Shown here: positions 1-12,801 of the stretch, in pieces | How positions within the stretch are numbered: the stretch's first letter is position 1 | Layout: every line of letters begins with the position of its first letter | Assembly: GCA_001507935.1 (NCBI GenBank) | Contig: LGET01000002.1 | Coordinates: 1 to 26,299 of the forward strand | Length of the DNA: 26,299 bases | From: Thermococcales archaeon 44_46 | GTDB lineage: Archaea > Methanobacteriota_B > Thermococci > Thermococcales > Thermococcaceae | Direction: 5' to 3' | Translations under genes and position numbers: made by a program | Notes under the pieces: model-generated | Database searches by the model: none | The model's input: only the letters and a program-made list of their open reading frames with translations | Told to the model about the DNA's origin: nothing

Positions 1-219
1 AAGACTTTAGAAGAATTGAAAGACAGGGTTTTTCGGGATAGATTACGTTCTAATTCCTTGTTCCAATAAGACTTTAGAAGAATTGAAAGACTGCTGCTTT
101 TTCCTCCGTCTTCTGCGTGGCTTCTGTTCCAATAAGACTTTAGAAGAATTGAAAGACAAAAACAAGAACATCCTTATCATTATCAACAAGTTCCAATAAG
201 ACTTTAGAAGAATTGAAAG
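1..219 (+). CRISPR. CRISPR array, leader-distal end (three full repeats, one truncated by the window edge)
   Basis: Three identical 30-bp repeats lie at 60-89, 126-155 and 190-219, and 1-22 is the last 22 bases of a fourth. They begin GTTCCAATAAGACTT and end GAATTGAAAG. The spacers are 37 bp (23-59), 36 bp (90-125) and 34 bp (156-189). In Pyrococcus the mature crRNA begins with the 8-nt tag ATTGAAAG cut by Cas6 from the 3' end of the repeat. That tag ends each repeat here, so the array is transcribed left to right and its leader is outside the window. The repeat at 190-219 is therefore the oldest, trailer-end copy and it is not degenerate. Transcription runs toward cas6. The spacer targets are unknown. 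Confidence 0.97.
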
Positions 220-1157
<938 letters not shown>

Positions 1158-1161
<4 letters not shown>

Positions 1162-2234
1162 TGTATAAAGCTGAGTTTGAACTTGAAGCGATAACACCTA
1201 TTTTCATGAGAGGGGCAAATCAAAACAGGGCTGAGATTAGGGCTCCCTCAATAAAGGGTGTGATGAGATGGTGGTTCAGGGCTCTGGCAGGAAACTATTT
1301 TGGGAGTGATATCGTCGGGCTGAGGAAGGCTGAAGAGTACGTTTTTGGGAGCACTAATCAGAGAAATAGGGTTGAAGTTCATGTAGATTGCAATCAAAAA
1401 CCGAGAGATATAATAGTTAAGTTTAAAGGAAATAGACCAATATTTGATAAATACTCTCATATTCACGAATTGCCATATATATGGTTCTCTTTAAAGATTT
1501 TGGCTTCGAAGGGGCAAATTAAGAGGTATTACCCAGCAGGGACAAAGTTCACGATTAAGTTGCGTTCACCGGACCATAAGTCTTTCAAAATAGCATTGGC
1601 AACTTTTTGGACATTAGTTACGCTTGGTAACATTGGCTCCAGGAATAGACGCGGGGCCGGAAGTTTTAAATTCACTGGGGGAGATTTGGATATTCTCAAA
1701 GATTTGTCTCTTAAGTGGACGTATGCAACTATAAACGACTTAAGAGAATCAATATTAAAAGCAATTGATATTATACGTCTGGAATTGGGAGTACAACCAA
1801 GAGGAAATTTAAAACCACAGCCTTACCCTATTCTCAACGAGAAAACCTCGTTTATAGGGCTTTTGGATACCAAGGCTCAAGATCCCATTCAAGCCTTAAG
1901 AGAATTCCAAAACAAATATAAAACGTTTAGACAGAAAAGTGTAAGTAAAAAGGATAGGATCATCTTTGGCTTACCAATAAACCTGAGAGGGAAGGATATA
2001 CAGGAGATATCCGGACTTCAATCAAAACTGAAGAATTCAAGAAGAGCATCGCCGATGATTTTGGGGGTAACCTCTGTTGGTGGAAAAACTCACATTCGGG
2101 TTGTAAAGTTCAAAACTAATCCTTATCATCCCGATATGGAGCTAAATAGATTCTCAGATTGGAACATCATGGGATTATTTGATAAGAATATTCAAGAATT
2201 TCCTGTTTTTGGATCGTTGGAGGTGTTCAAATGA
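1158..2234 (+). CDS. cmr1: Type III-B RAMP protein Cmr1
   Basis: Cmr1 is the Cas7-like subunit that caps the 3' end of crRNA in the Cmr complex. The 358-aa protein has the family's N-terminal signature: TPIFMRGANQ followed by RAPSIKGVMRWWFRAL (about residues 13-46), where the conserved G-R-W-W-R cluster forms the RAMP fold's first helix. A glycine-rich turn (GNIGSRNRRGAGSF) is seen near residues 156-169. ATG 1158 follows GGGAGGAGG at a short distance, with a second ATG at 1161. The frame-corrected cas6 would overlap this start as ATGA. The stop overlaps cmr2 by 4 nt. Confidence 0.95.
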
Positions 2235-4816
2235 ACCTTGATCAAAAACTCAAAACATATTTCCACGATCCGCCTGATAAAGCGCTCAAAATAACCGGAC
2301 ACAAAGGGAGAGCTAAGAAGATTTTGAATCAAGTTGGTATCTCCTTTGAAGAATCCGAGTTAATCAAAGAAGCCGATAGGATGGCATCTGCTGCCCAGCG
2401 TTTGGTATTCAAGGTGGGGAATAAAGACCCAGCAAGCGATTTTTACGGAAGGACTTCCGGTAAATATTATTGGGTTGGGTATCCAGTCCTTGTTCATCCG
2501 GTAAATCCAGTGAAGGGTAGGAAAGGATTCGAAAATTTAAGAAAGCTTTTCAGGCATTTAATCTCGACATTGGGCTATAAAGGTGCTGAAGAGTTTATTG
2601 GTGTGATTGTCCAGGTAGAAGGCGAGACCTTAAAAGAACTTTACCAGGAATCTTGGGTCTACATATGGAACAACTTTCCTCAACGACTCGAACAAAACTT
2701 GGTGAGAAAACTAAAAGAAGAACATGGGGATGTTTTCAAAAAACTTAACATAAATTTAAATTCCCTTGTTAAGGAGCTCATACATCTTCCAGCGGAAACA
2801 AGATTCCCAGATCATACAATATGGCATCATCTTGATTTAACCTCTGCATTAGCAGTTGAAAAACCTGTTCTAATGAGAATAAAGATTGTACCAGTTCAGA
2901 GCTTTATAAAAAATGCGAGGAAACAGCTTGACTTGTGGGCAGGAAGTCATATGGTGTCTTTCCTAACCTTTAAGGCCATTGAACCGATAATTGAGGAGTT
3001 CGGTCCTGAGGTAGTTATATACCCTGCTTTGAGGGATCAGCCGCTATTGAAGGCGGAGCTCTTAAACGCCCCAGATGAGTCGGCGATGATATCCAACATA
3101 CCCAACAAAGCTTTGGTTGTAATACCTGAGGATAGAGCAGGATATGTTGAGAAGAAGATAAAAGAAAACGTTAAGAAAATCCTGAAGGAGATGTTTAATT
3201 CCTCCTTGGACTGGGCGATTAAGGAATATAACTTGGATCCCAAAATGATCGAAGAACACAGAGAAACCTATTGGCACATCTTGGAAGGATACTTTACAGT
3301 ATCGGTGGAGTGGCTTCCATTGTATGGTGGCATAGACTGGGATAACGCAGGGGAGATCTTACAGAAAGCAAACCTCGTTGATGAAAATGTCCGGAAATGG
3401 ATGGAAGCCATGAAAGAAGCTCAATATGAGAGAAAGTTCATAGAATTGTATCCATTCTTGCTAAAGATTCTTGAGGGGCTGGGAGAAGCAAAACTTAGTG
3501 GGGAAAGGTTCAAAAAAGGGGAACAACCACCGGGTTGGAAGTGTCATATGTGTGGTGAAAACCTCGCTATCTTGGGGAATGTCCTGAAGGAAAGGGAACT
3601 AAAAGGAAGATGGAAGGGAGAACCTTTATGCCCAGTTTGCATGATAAAGAGATACTATCCCGAATGGCTTAAGAACAAGGGATATCCAAGACAAAAATTT
3701 GAATCCATTGTTGATGTGGCTCTTCTATATAAGAATTGGAGAGAGAAATTTGATGAAGAGTATGGGGCAAGGTTCATAGAAGCATTGAACGGAATTCATA
3801 GATGCCTCATTAGGGATAGAAAGGTTCGGGATGCCGATCTCTATTACTTGGAGACTTTATCAGAGAACAGCTTAAGGAAAAAAGTGGAAGAGCTTGGAGG
3901 AAACATAGAAGAAATCAACTGGGACTATGTTGAAAAGGCTAAAGAAATCCTCATGAAAGCCTATAAGGACAGAGAGATTGGAAAACCTTCAAAATACTAT
4001 GCAATCCTCATGATGGATGGAGACAATATGGGGAAGGTCATCTCGGGCGAGTGTTCTGGAGCAATTATTGACCATCTCCACCCAGAAATTGCAAAAATTA
4101 TCCCTGAGGATATGAAAAGTAAACTCAACGTACAGTATTACTCCACACCTCAGCTTCACAGAGCTATAAGCGAAGCTCTAACAAACTTCTCCCTAAAAAA
4201 GGTCAAGGAGAAAGTTGAGGAAAATGGTTTGCTTATATACGCAGGTGGAGATGACGTTCTCGCGATACTACCTATAGATAGAGCACTGGAGGTCGCTAAG
4301 GGCATTAGGGATGAATTCGGAAGGACCTTTGACGACGATGGCTATTCTTATCTCCCGGCGGGAAAAATGAGCGCTGGATTGCTCATAGTGCATTATAAAC
4401 ATCCCCTGTATGATGCCCTTGATAAAGCAAAAGAACTCGAGAGAGAAGCTAAAGAGCATGGTAAAAACTGCATAACCATAGGATTGCTGAAGCACAATGG
4501 AAGTTACTACAAAACAATACTTGAGTGGGGAGTCATTGGTAAAGAACTAGATGATGTTATTAAAATTTTGAAAGATGAAGGATCAAAGAGACTCATCTAC
4601 CATGTTCTTGAAGACATCGATAGCTGGCCAGAAGAGGGTGTGAAGGATTTATTAAAATACGAGATCCACAGACATGTCTCCAAAGACAAACGTGAGCAAG
4701 TACGGGATTCATTAATTCGTCTTTCCAACAACGTTAGAGCTGAGAATTTGGTTAGAAAGATGAAAGGGTTATTCACTCTTCTAAAAATTCTCCTTGATAT
4801 GGAGGTGTCTCCATGA
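2231..4816 (+). CDS. cmr2: Type III-B Cas10 protein Cmr2 (HD plus cyclase/palm)
   Basis: This is the large subunit of the Cmr effector (861 aa). On target RNA binding, Cas10 cleaves DNA with its HD domain and makes cyclic oligoadenylate with its palm domain. The N-terminus has an HD-type dipeptide (His12-Asp13 in FHDPPDKAL) and Asp49 in ADRMAS. A zinc-binding region has Cys438, Cys441, Cys467 and Cys470 (two CxxC pairs). The first palm motif is MMDGDNMGK near 595, and the cyclase GGDD is at 672-675 (codons 4244-4255). With GGDD intact, second-messenger synthesis is expected, consistent with csx1 two genes downstream. ATG 2231 overlaps the cmr1 stop (ATGA) and has GGAGGTG at 2219-2225. Confidence 0.97.
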   Translation: MNLDQKLKTYFHDPPDKALKITGHKGRAKKILNQVGISFEESELIKEADRMASAAQRLVFKVGNKDPASDFYGRTSGKYYWVGYPVLVHPVNPVKGRKGFENLRKLFRHLISTLGYKGAEEFIGVIVQVEGETLKELYQESWVYIWNNFPQRLEQNLVRKLKEEHGDVFKKLNINLNSLVKELIHLPAETRFPDHTIWHHLDLTSALAVEKPVLMRIKIVPVQSFIKNARKQLDLWAGSHMVSFLTFKAIEPIIEEFGPEVVIYPALRDQPLLKAELLNAPDESAMISNIPNKALVVIPEDRAGYVEKKIKENVKKILKEMFNSSLDWAIKEYNLDPKMIEEHRETYWHILEGYFTVSVEWLPLYGGIDWDNAGEILQKANLVDENVRKWMEAMKEAQYERKFIELYPFLLKILEGLGEAKLSGERFKKGEQPPGWKCHMCGENLAILGNVLKERELKGRWKGEPLCPVCMIKRYYPEWLKNKGYPRQKFESIVDVALLYKNWREKFDEEYGARFIEALNGIHRCLIRDRKVRDADLYYLETLSENSLRKKVEELGGNIEEINWDYVEKAKEILMKAYKDREIGKPSKYYAILMMDGDNMGKVISGECSGAIIDHLHPEIAKIIPEDMKSKLNVQYYSTPQLHRAISEALTNFSLKKVKEKVEENGLLIYAGGDDVLAILPIDRALEVAKGIRDEFGRTFDDDGYSYLPAGKMSAGLLIVHYKHPLYDALDKAKELEREAKEHGKNCITIGLLKHNGSYYKTILEWGVIGKELDDVIKILKDEGSKRLIYHVLEDIDSWPEEGVKDLLKYEIHRHVSKDKREQVRDSLIRLSNNVRAENLVRKMKGLFTLLKILLDMEVSP

Positions 4817-5775
4817 TTGAAAAAATTACGATAGTGCCAAACGACGTTTTACTATTTAGAGAGAGCAGGCCTTTTTTTGCTGGGGAAAGCCACGTTGCTC
4901 GTTCTCTCTTTCCACTTCCCCAAACTATAGCAGGAGCGCTAAGAAGCTTTATATTAGTGAATGGAAACTTTTCAGAAAAAGCCAAGAAGTGCGCTGGATA
5001 TAAAAAAGAAGAACCGGAGTTTGAGATTGTTGGGGTATTTCCTGTGATCGAGAGGGAAGAGGTTGTTGCTACACCCATAAATGTCGTTAAAAATAACTGC
5101 AAAATTTCAGTTGTTAAACCCGGAGAATTTAAGGACAGGCTCTTTTTACCACATGAAGGAAAGCCAGCTGGAGGGTTTATCCCCTTTGACATGTTAATGA
5201 AAATACTCTCCGAAAAAATTGATAATAGCATTAAACCTAAAAAAATCCCGAGAGAGAAGAGGATTGGCATAGCACTCGATTCCACGAAAACTGCTCTCGA
5301 AGGGCATCTCTACACCGTGGAATTCCTGCGGATGGATGCTATCTCTGTTTGGATTAAGGATTGGTGTTGGGAGAAGAGGGGAGGTACGTTCAAGGTTGGG
5401 GGAGAGTCCAGATTTGCATCATTTTATACAGAACCCCTTGAATTATCCTTTGGTTCTGTGGAAGGTAAAAGGTTATTCTTATATTTTGCTACACCGACAA
5501 TACTTGGACGCGATGCAGTGGACTCAATTCTACGCAAGATTGAGGATGTGACAAATGGAAGGAAACCACAATTGCATTTATCTGTTTTTGGCAAGCCCAT
5601 ACCAATATCTGGATGGGATTACGCAAAAAACAAACCAAAAGGAGTTAAACATGCCATACCCCCAGGTAGTTTATTCTTTATGGGTTTTGATGCTCCCGTA
5701 GCTTTACCTAAGTATCTAAAACTGGGCGCTCTTACAAAACTTGGATATGGTCTAACTTTTGTGGGGGTTTGGTAA
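4813..5775 (+). CDS. cmr3: Type III-B RAMP protein Cmr3
   Basis: Cmr3 is the Cas5-like subunit that binds the crRNA 5' tag and contacts Cmr2. The 320-aa protein begins with the family pattern PNDVLLFRESRPF, then LFPLPQTIAGALRS (about 33-46, the conserved P-x-T-x-x-G-A-L-R), and ends with a glycine-rich ALTKLGYGLTF. Length fits the family. The start forms an ATGA overlap with cmr2 and has GGAGGTG at 4801-4807. The stop overlaps csx1 as TAATG. Confidence 0.95.
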   Translation: MIEKITIVPNDVLLFRESRPFFAGESHVARSLFPLPQTIAGALRSFILVNGNFSEKAKKCAGYKKEEPEFEIVGVFPVIEREEVVATPINVVKNNCKISVVKPGEFKDRLFLPHEGKPAGGFIPFDMLMKILSEKIDNSIKPKKIPREKRIGIALDSTKTALEGHLYTVEFLRMDAISVWIKDWCWEKRGGTFKVGGESRFASFYTEPLELSFGSVEGKRLFLYFATPTILGRDAVDSILRKIEDVTNGRKPQLHLSVFGKPIPISGWDYAKNKPKGVKHAIPPGSLFFMGFDAPVALPKYLKLGALTKLGYGLTFVGVW

Positions 5776-7226
5776 TGAAAGTTTTAGTTATCCCATGGGG
5801 AAATCCTTTCCAGTGGGAGCCGATAACATATAAAATGAACGGGTACGAGATAAAAAGTAGGAGCACGTTGCCAATATTGTTCGAAGCCTTAAATCCTGAA
5901 AAAACTCTCATCGTAACTCTTGATACACTGGCCAACTTTAAAAGAAAAACTGAAAATGGAGATATTCCCAATGTTGAAGCAAGAGAATTTTCAAGCTATG
6001 AGGAGATTGTTGCTGACGTTAAAGAGAGGGTTCACTGGTTTATTAACCATAGTATAATAGAAGAACTGGAAGATGAACATATAAAACTCAACTTGAAAAA
6101 AGGGCTCAAGAATAAAAAGATTGAGATTAGCGTTGCTCCAGGTGTGGGTGTCTTTGGCAACATAACTATTGAGGGGAATATGATTGATTTTTACCATTTC
6201 GTTGTTTACAAACTTGCCCAGTGTATTCCCAGTGATCTTCAAAATGCTGAACCGTTGGAAGTTTATTTAGACTTAACTCACGGGATCAATTTCATGCCCA
6301 CTTTAACATACAGAGCACTTCATAATCTTCTTGGTATTGCAGCTTATCTAGATGATGTGACTATAACTGTTCTAAACTCTGAACCCTTTCCTCAAGGATT
6401 TTTTGGGGAACAGAAAAAGGAAGTTGTTAAAAATACTGTCCTTCACGTAAGAAAGGTAGAAGAAACAAAAATGCTCCCCAAGCCACTATATTCCACCATA
6501 GATGAAAAAGGCATGTGGAACGCTTTTATAAGTTCGGTTACCAATGGACTCCCTTTGGTCTTTGCTGAGTTTTATCCAAGCCTCAATGAGATAGAAAGAT
6601 TCCTCGGGAAAGAGTTTGCAGAGTTCAAGAATAGTATTGAGGTCCTCAATAATGGAAAGAGGGTGGTAAGAAAACAATGTCTCTCAGAGGATTTCAAAAC
6701 TGCAGCTAAACTTTACTATATGTTGAGAGTCTTTAATTCAGAGTTTAATGATTTCCCTAAGAAAGAGGTTACCTTCAAGGAGCTTCAGAGTGTCTCAAGG
6801 ATTCTGTTCAGGAAAATGCCAAGGATAGGCATAATACTCGAAAACCAGTTAGAGGATCTAAAGAGACTAATTGAAGGCAAGGTGGATTACGAAGACAATA
6901 AACTAACTAGAAAGAAAGGGCTAAGAGATTACATAGCTTACGAGAAACCTAAAGAGGGGTGGATAAGAGATCTGAAGAGAGGTAAACCACTTCCATTATT
7001 GGAGGTAAGGAGAAATCTTCACTATTATTCCCTTTCTGGATCCGGTGCCAATAAAGAGCCGACGCTTAGGAACTTTATAGCACATTCAGGATTTGAATAT
7101 AACTTAACTTGGATCCGATACAATGGTAGAGAATTCGTCCTCTTCTATAAAAACCAAGATAAAGTTTTGGAATTTGCAATCGGAGCTTTAAAGTTTAACC
7201 TTGAGGAGGTGAATGAAAATGTTTGA
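5775..7226 (+). CDS. csx1: CRISPR ancillary RNase Csx1 (CARF-HEPN)
   Basis: Csx1 is a cyclic-oligoadenylate-activated RNase that works beside, not inside, the Cmr complex. The 483-aa protein has an N-terminal CARF (Rossmann-like) domain with the signature DLTHGINFMP (Asp166-Pro175), the ligand-binding loop of this family. The C-terminal HEPN domain carries RNFIAH (Arg432 to His437), the RxxxxH catalytic motif. Both halves are intact, so signalling from the Cmr2 GGDD to this nuclease should work. I chose ATG 5775 over the TTG at 5769 because GGGGGT (5763-5768) is six bases upstream and it gives a TAATG overlap with cmr3. The ligand is probably cA4, by analogy with P. furiosus. No ring nuclease to switch the signal off is seen in the window. 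Confidence 0.95.
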   Translation: MKVLVIPWGNPFQWEPITYKMNGYEIKSRSTLPILFEALNPEKTLIVTLDTLANFKRKTENGDIPNVEAREFSSYEEIVADVKERVHWFINHSIIEELEDEHIKLNLKKGLKNKKIEISVAPGVGVFGNITIEGNMIDFYHFVVYKLAQCIPSDLQNAEPLEVYLDLTHGINFMPTLTYRALHNLLGIAAYLDDVTITVLNSEPFPQGFFGEQKKEVVKNTVLHVRKVEETKMLPKPLYSTIDEKGMWNAFISSVTNGLPLVFAEFYPSLNEIERFLGKEFAEFKNSIEVLNNGKRVVRKQCLSEDFKTAAKLYYMLRVFNSEFNDFPKKEVTFKELQSVSRILFRKMPRIGIILENQLEDLKRLIEGKVDYEDNKLTRKKGLRDYIAYEKPKEGWIRDLKRGKPLPLLEVRRNLHYYSLSGSGANKEPTLRNFIAHSGFEYNLTWIRYNGREFVLFYKNQDKVLEFAIGALKFNLEEVNENV

Positions 7227-8280
7227 AAAATCTCTGGTAATGGGATTATATAGCGTAACGCCCGTGCATGCAGGGAGTGGAGCGGAGCTTAGCGTTATAG
7301 ACCTGCCAATCCAAAGGGAGAGGCACACAGGCTTTCCCGTTATATGGGGGCAGAGTTTGAAAGGAGTTCTTAGGAGTTCATTCAGAAAGTTGGAGATGGA
7401 TAGAAAGCTAAAAATTAACGACAAAGATTGGGAAAAGTTAGCAAATGAAATTTACAAAGAAAGAGCTGATGACTATGTCAAAAAAGTCAAAGAAGGTAAA
7501 CGAGATCCACCTATAACAGAGATAATCTTCGGCCCTTCAACTGAAGCTGCATCCGAGCATGGTGGAGCCATAAGTGTTGGGGACGCCAAGATTCTGCTAT
7601 TCCCGGTCAGAAGCCTTAAAGGTGTTTTCGCTTATGTAACATGCCCCCTGGTTCTGAAAAGATTCATCGACGACTTGATATTTGCCCTTAAGACGAATGG
7701 ATTATCCAAATATAAGGACACAATTAATCAGGTTAATACTCTACTATCCAGCGAAGACTCTCAGGAGAAATCAACAGCCGTTGTATTCAGCGATGATGTT
7801 GTGATAAAAAAGAATGGGAAAAAGTACGTCGTGCTCGAGGACCTTTTGTTCAACGTACCGGAAAATAAACCGAACGAATTAGAGCATCTCCTGAACTTGA
7901 TAACAAAAATCGCACCTGAAAACGTCAAAAAGGAAATAAAGGGGAGATTTGTGATAGTTTCAGATGATCTCTTTAGAGCATTAGTGGAAACAGCCACGGA
8001 AATAGTCGCGAGGGTGAAGATAGATGCTGAAACTGGAACTGTCAAAACCGGTGCACTATGGTACGAAGAATACCTACCTTCTGACACCCTACTCTATTCA
8101 GTCATCGCGGTTGGGGAACCAAGGAAAAAAATCGAGGGACTATCCACAGCCGACAAGATAATCAGCAAGCTGAATACACTCAATGGAAAATTCGTTCAGA
8201 TAGGGGGAAATGAGACAGTGGGCAAAGGCTTTGTTAAACTGACGATTTGGGGTGAGGAGAATGGCTCTGAGAAGTCTTGA
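7219..8280 (+). CDS. cmr4: Type III-B backbone RNase Cmr4
   Basis: Cmr4 is the Cas7-like backbone subunit that cuts target RNA at 6-nt intervals. The N-terminus TPVHAGSGAELSVIDLPIQR holds the conserved GSG and an Asp (28 from this start) that aligns with the catalytic Asp of Cmr4. It is followed by FPVIWGQSLKGVLRSSFR, the family's P-x-x-x-x-S-x-K-G signature. ATG 7213 also exists, but GGAGGTGA (7205-7212) abuts it directly, while ATG 7219 sits six bases away and is the better start. At 353 aa it is longer than the roughly 300 residues I recall for Pyrococcus Cmr4, with the extra length in the middle and C-terminal part. It overlaps csx1 by 8 nt and cmr5 by 20 nt. Confidence 0.95.
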   Translation: MFEKSLVMGLYSVTPVHAGSGAELSVIDLPIQRERHTGFPVIWGQSLKGVLRSSFRKLEMDRKLKINDKDWEKLANEIYKERADDYVKKVKEGKRDPPITEIIFGPSTEAASEHGGAISVGDAKILLFPVRSLKGVFAYVTCPLVLKRFIDDLIFALKTNGLSKYKDTINQVNTLLSSEDSQEKSTAVVFSDDVVIKKNGKKYVVLEDLLFNVPENKPNELEHLLNLITKIAPENVKKEIKGRFVIVSDDLFRALVETATEIVARVKIDAETGTVKTGALWYEEYLPSDTLLYSVIAVGEPRKKIEGLSTADKIISKLNTLNGKFVQIGGNETVGKGFVKLTIWGEENGSEKS

Positions 8281-8743
8281 GCAGAAGAGAGCCAAGTTTG
8301 CATATGAAGCTGTTACAAAAGTCAAAGAGATCAGCAATTCTAGGGATAAAAATATACAGAAAAAATATGCTTCTTACGTCAAAAGTGCCCCAGCATTGAT
8401 ACTTACCAATGGTTTACCCAGCACCCTTGCATTCTATCTCTCAAAGATCAAAGAGGGTGAAACCGAATACACAAAGATCAAAGAAGAGTTAGAGAAATTT
8501 GAGAAAGGTGAGAAAGCTTTTGAAAACAAAGCCGAACGAATAGCCTACGCGTATCTGTTCTATCAAATCTCGGAATGGCTCGCTAAAAGATCCCCTAACA
8601 GAATTACAGAAGGTATGGATCCTCTCCAGTACATGCTTAAGGAGTCAGAAGTTCAGACAATGATACATTTAACACGTGAGACGATAAAACTTCTCAGCTG
8701 GATGAGAAGGTTTGCAGATGCAATGCTCGAAAAGGAGGAGTAA
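8261..8743 (+). CDS. cmr5: Type III-B small subunit Cmr5
   Basis: Cmr5 is the all-helical small subunit that lines the inner filament of the Cmr complex. The 160-aa protein has the family features: SLEQKRAKFAYEAV at the N-terminus, KKYASYVKSAPALILTNGLP in the middle, and LLSWMRRFADAMLEKEE at the end. I chose ATG 8261 over GTG 8252 because GGTGAG at 8251-8256 is well placed for it. It overlaps the end of cmr4 by 20 nt. Confidence 0.95.
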   Translation: MALRSLEQKRAKFAYEAVTKVKEISNSRDKNIQKKYASYVKSAPALILTNGLPSTLAFYLSKIKEGETEYTKIKEELEKFEKGEKAFENKAERIAYAYLFYQISEWLAKRSPNRITEGMDPLQYMLKESEVQTMIHLTRETIKLLSWMRRFADAMLEKEE

Positions 8744-8745
8744 CA

Positions 8746-9699
8746 ATGAGACTCTTTGTCCCTTCTTACATAGAGAAGATCGTTAAAGAGCACTGGAACG
8801 GAGTCGAAAACATTTCCCTAAAGATAGAGAAGTTCGTTCCGTTTGGAGGTGACAGTCCAAAAAAACGAGGCGGAGAGATGCCAAAACCTAGATACCAATC
8901 GCTGGGATACAGAATTCTACTTCCAACTGGTGCCCTGGAGAAATATCAGAAATACTATAAACTACGGGGGAAGATGTGGGATGAAATCAACGCACAAACA
9001 TTCAAACTAAGCACCAAGTCCCGTCTAATAATCGGCTTGGGCAATGAGAGTGTTTATGAAACCTCCATAAGGCTTCACAGAAACTATGGGATCCCCTACA
9101 TTCCGGGGTCGGCTTTGAAGGGTGTTGCGAAGCACTATGCAATATTAAATTTAGCCGATAGGCTAAAGGATCAATTTGACGGAGATTTCTTCGAATTGGC
9201 AAAGAGAATCCAGGAAGCATTGGAAAATCCTGCAAAAGATGAAAACAACGATAAAGAGGTAATAAAGGCAATTGAGGAAAAACTAAAAGAGAAAATAAAT
9301 GATGAATTGCTTAAAAAAATGAAAGTTCTAAGAGCTATTTTCGGGACTCAAAAGAGAGAAGGTGATATAATCTTCTTTGACGCTTTTCCAACACCTAATC
9401 AACTAAACCGGGAGCCGATTTTGGAATTGGATATAATGAACCCTCACTATCAGCCCTATTATTCTGCAAGCGGCGAAGAACTGGGAAAGAAAGTTGAAAC
9501 GGCTCCTGGAGATTGGCATTCTCCAGTTCCGGTATTTTTCTTAACAGTTCCCGCGGGTATTGAATTCCAGTTTTCAATAGCTCCAAGGAATAAAGAGGGA
9601 GTTAAACTTTTGACTAAGGCTAGAGAATTACTAATTTCAGCATTGAAGGATCATGGTGTAGGAGCAAAAACCTCACTTGGATACGGAAGATTTGGTTAG
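8746..9699 (+). CDS. cmr6: Type III-B RAMP protein Cmr6
   Basis: Cmr6 is the Cas7-like subunit between Cmr4 and Cmr1 near the crRNA 3' end. The 317-aa protein contains the signature GLGNESVYETSIRLHRNYG followed by PYIPGSALKGVAKHYA (about 90-130), and ends in the glycine-rich GVGAKTSLGYGRFG. GGAGGAG at 8735-8741 precedes the ATG, and the gap after cmr5 is 2 nt. A lysine/glutamate-rich helical insertion occupies roughly residues 145-200. This is the last gene of the type III-B block; the type I-B block starts 3 nt later without a promoter. Confidence 0.94.
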   Translation: MRLFVPSYIEKIVKEHWNGVENISLKIEKFVPFGGDSPKKRGGEMPKPRYQSLGYRILLPTGALEKYQKYYKLRGKMWDEINAQTFKLSTKSRLIIGLGNESVYETSIRLHRNYGIPYIPGSALKGVAKHYAILNLADRLKDQFDGDFFELAKRIQEALENPAKDENNDKEVIKAIEEKLKEKINDELLKKMKVLRAIFGTQKREGDIIFFDAFPTPNQLNREPILELDIMNPHYQPYYSASGEELGKKVETAPGDWHSPVPVFFLTVPAGIEFQFSIAPRNKEGVKLLTKARELLISALKDHGVGAKTSLGYGRFG

Positions 9700-9702
9700 G
9701 GG

Positions 9703-12167
<2,465 letters not shown>

Positions 12168-12171
12168 GCTC

Positions 12172-12801
12172 ATGATACGAGTGAAGCTGAGGGCATGGAC
12201 TGCCAGCTTTCGCTTCCCCACATTTCAATCCGGATACCAGCCAACATTGCCGGTGCCTCCGCCTTCAACGATACAGGGAATTCTGTCGGCGGCAAAGGGC
12301 AAACCGGTTTATCTTACCGAACTATCTTATATTGGATATATCTTCAGGAGCAGCGGAAAAGGCCTTGACCTTGAGAAAATCTATGCCCTTGGAAAGGTTG
12401 AGACGGACATAATGAAGCGTGAATTCCTATATAACGCAGAACTGTATGTTTACCTGCCGAATGAATGGAAAGAAGCGTTTAAAAAGCCCAGATATCAGCT
12501 CCTCCTCGGACGATCAAGCGATCTCGCAACAGTTGAAGAAATTGTAAATATCAATCTAGAGGAAAGGGAAGCACCTCTGGGTGGGACAGTAGTGCCTATT
12601 AGTCTGGGCATTCCTGGCATGATCCACACACTTGTAGTGGAGTACGACTATTCAAAGACACCTCGAAAAGCAAAGTTGGTGAAACCTTTCATAATTCTTC
12701 CCTATCCTAGAACCTATGCCGAACGAAAAAGGCAAACTAGCAGAACGTTATATGATCCCGAGCTTGACATTGGCGTTTATATCCACAGGTGGAGTCAATG
12801 A
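12172..12801 (+). CDS. cas5: Type I-B Cas5 (Cas5t)
   Basis: Cas5 caps the 5' handle of crRNA in type I complexes. The 209-aa protein begins with the Cas5 signature RAWTASFRFPTF, then LPVPPPSTIQGILSAAKG, the conserved P-P-x-S-T-x-x-G-x-L motif (about 29-45). The C-terminus ends in YDPELDIGVYIHRWSQ. It starts 4 nt after cst2, with GGTGAG at 12163-12168, and overlaps cas3 as ATGA. It lacks a catalytic His-based RNase signature, as expected when a separate Cas6 is present. Confidence 0.94.
   Translation: MIRVKLRAWTASFRFPTFQSGYQPTLPVPPPSTIQGILSAAKGKPVYLTELSYIGYIFRSSGKGLDLEKIYALGKVETDIMKREFLYNAELYVYLPNEWKEAFKKPRYQLLLGRSSDLATVEEIVNINLEEREAPLGGTVVPISLGIPGMIHTLVVEYDYSKTPRKAKLVKPFIILPYPRTYAERKRQTSRTLYDPELDIGVYIHRWSQ

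Noticed and set aside
1..219. Self-targeting spacers against genes in the window
   Set aside because: By eye none of the three spacers matches another place in the window; a full genome and virus search was not possible.
4773..5285. A 170-aa minus-strand frame over the cmr2/cmr3 junction
   Set aside because: It is a shadow of cmr3 in another frame with no motif or start signal.
7205..7218. ATG 7213 as the cmr4 start
   Set aside because: GGAGGTGA touches it with no spacing; ATG 7219 has normal spacing and keeps the conserved N-terminus.
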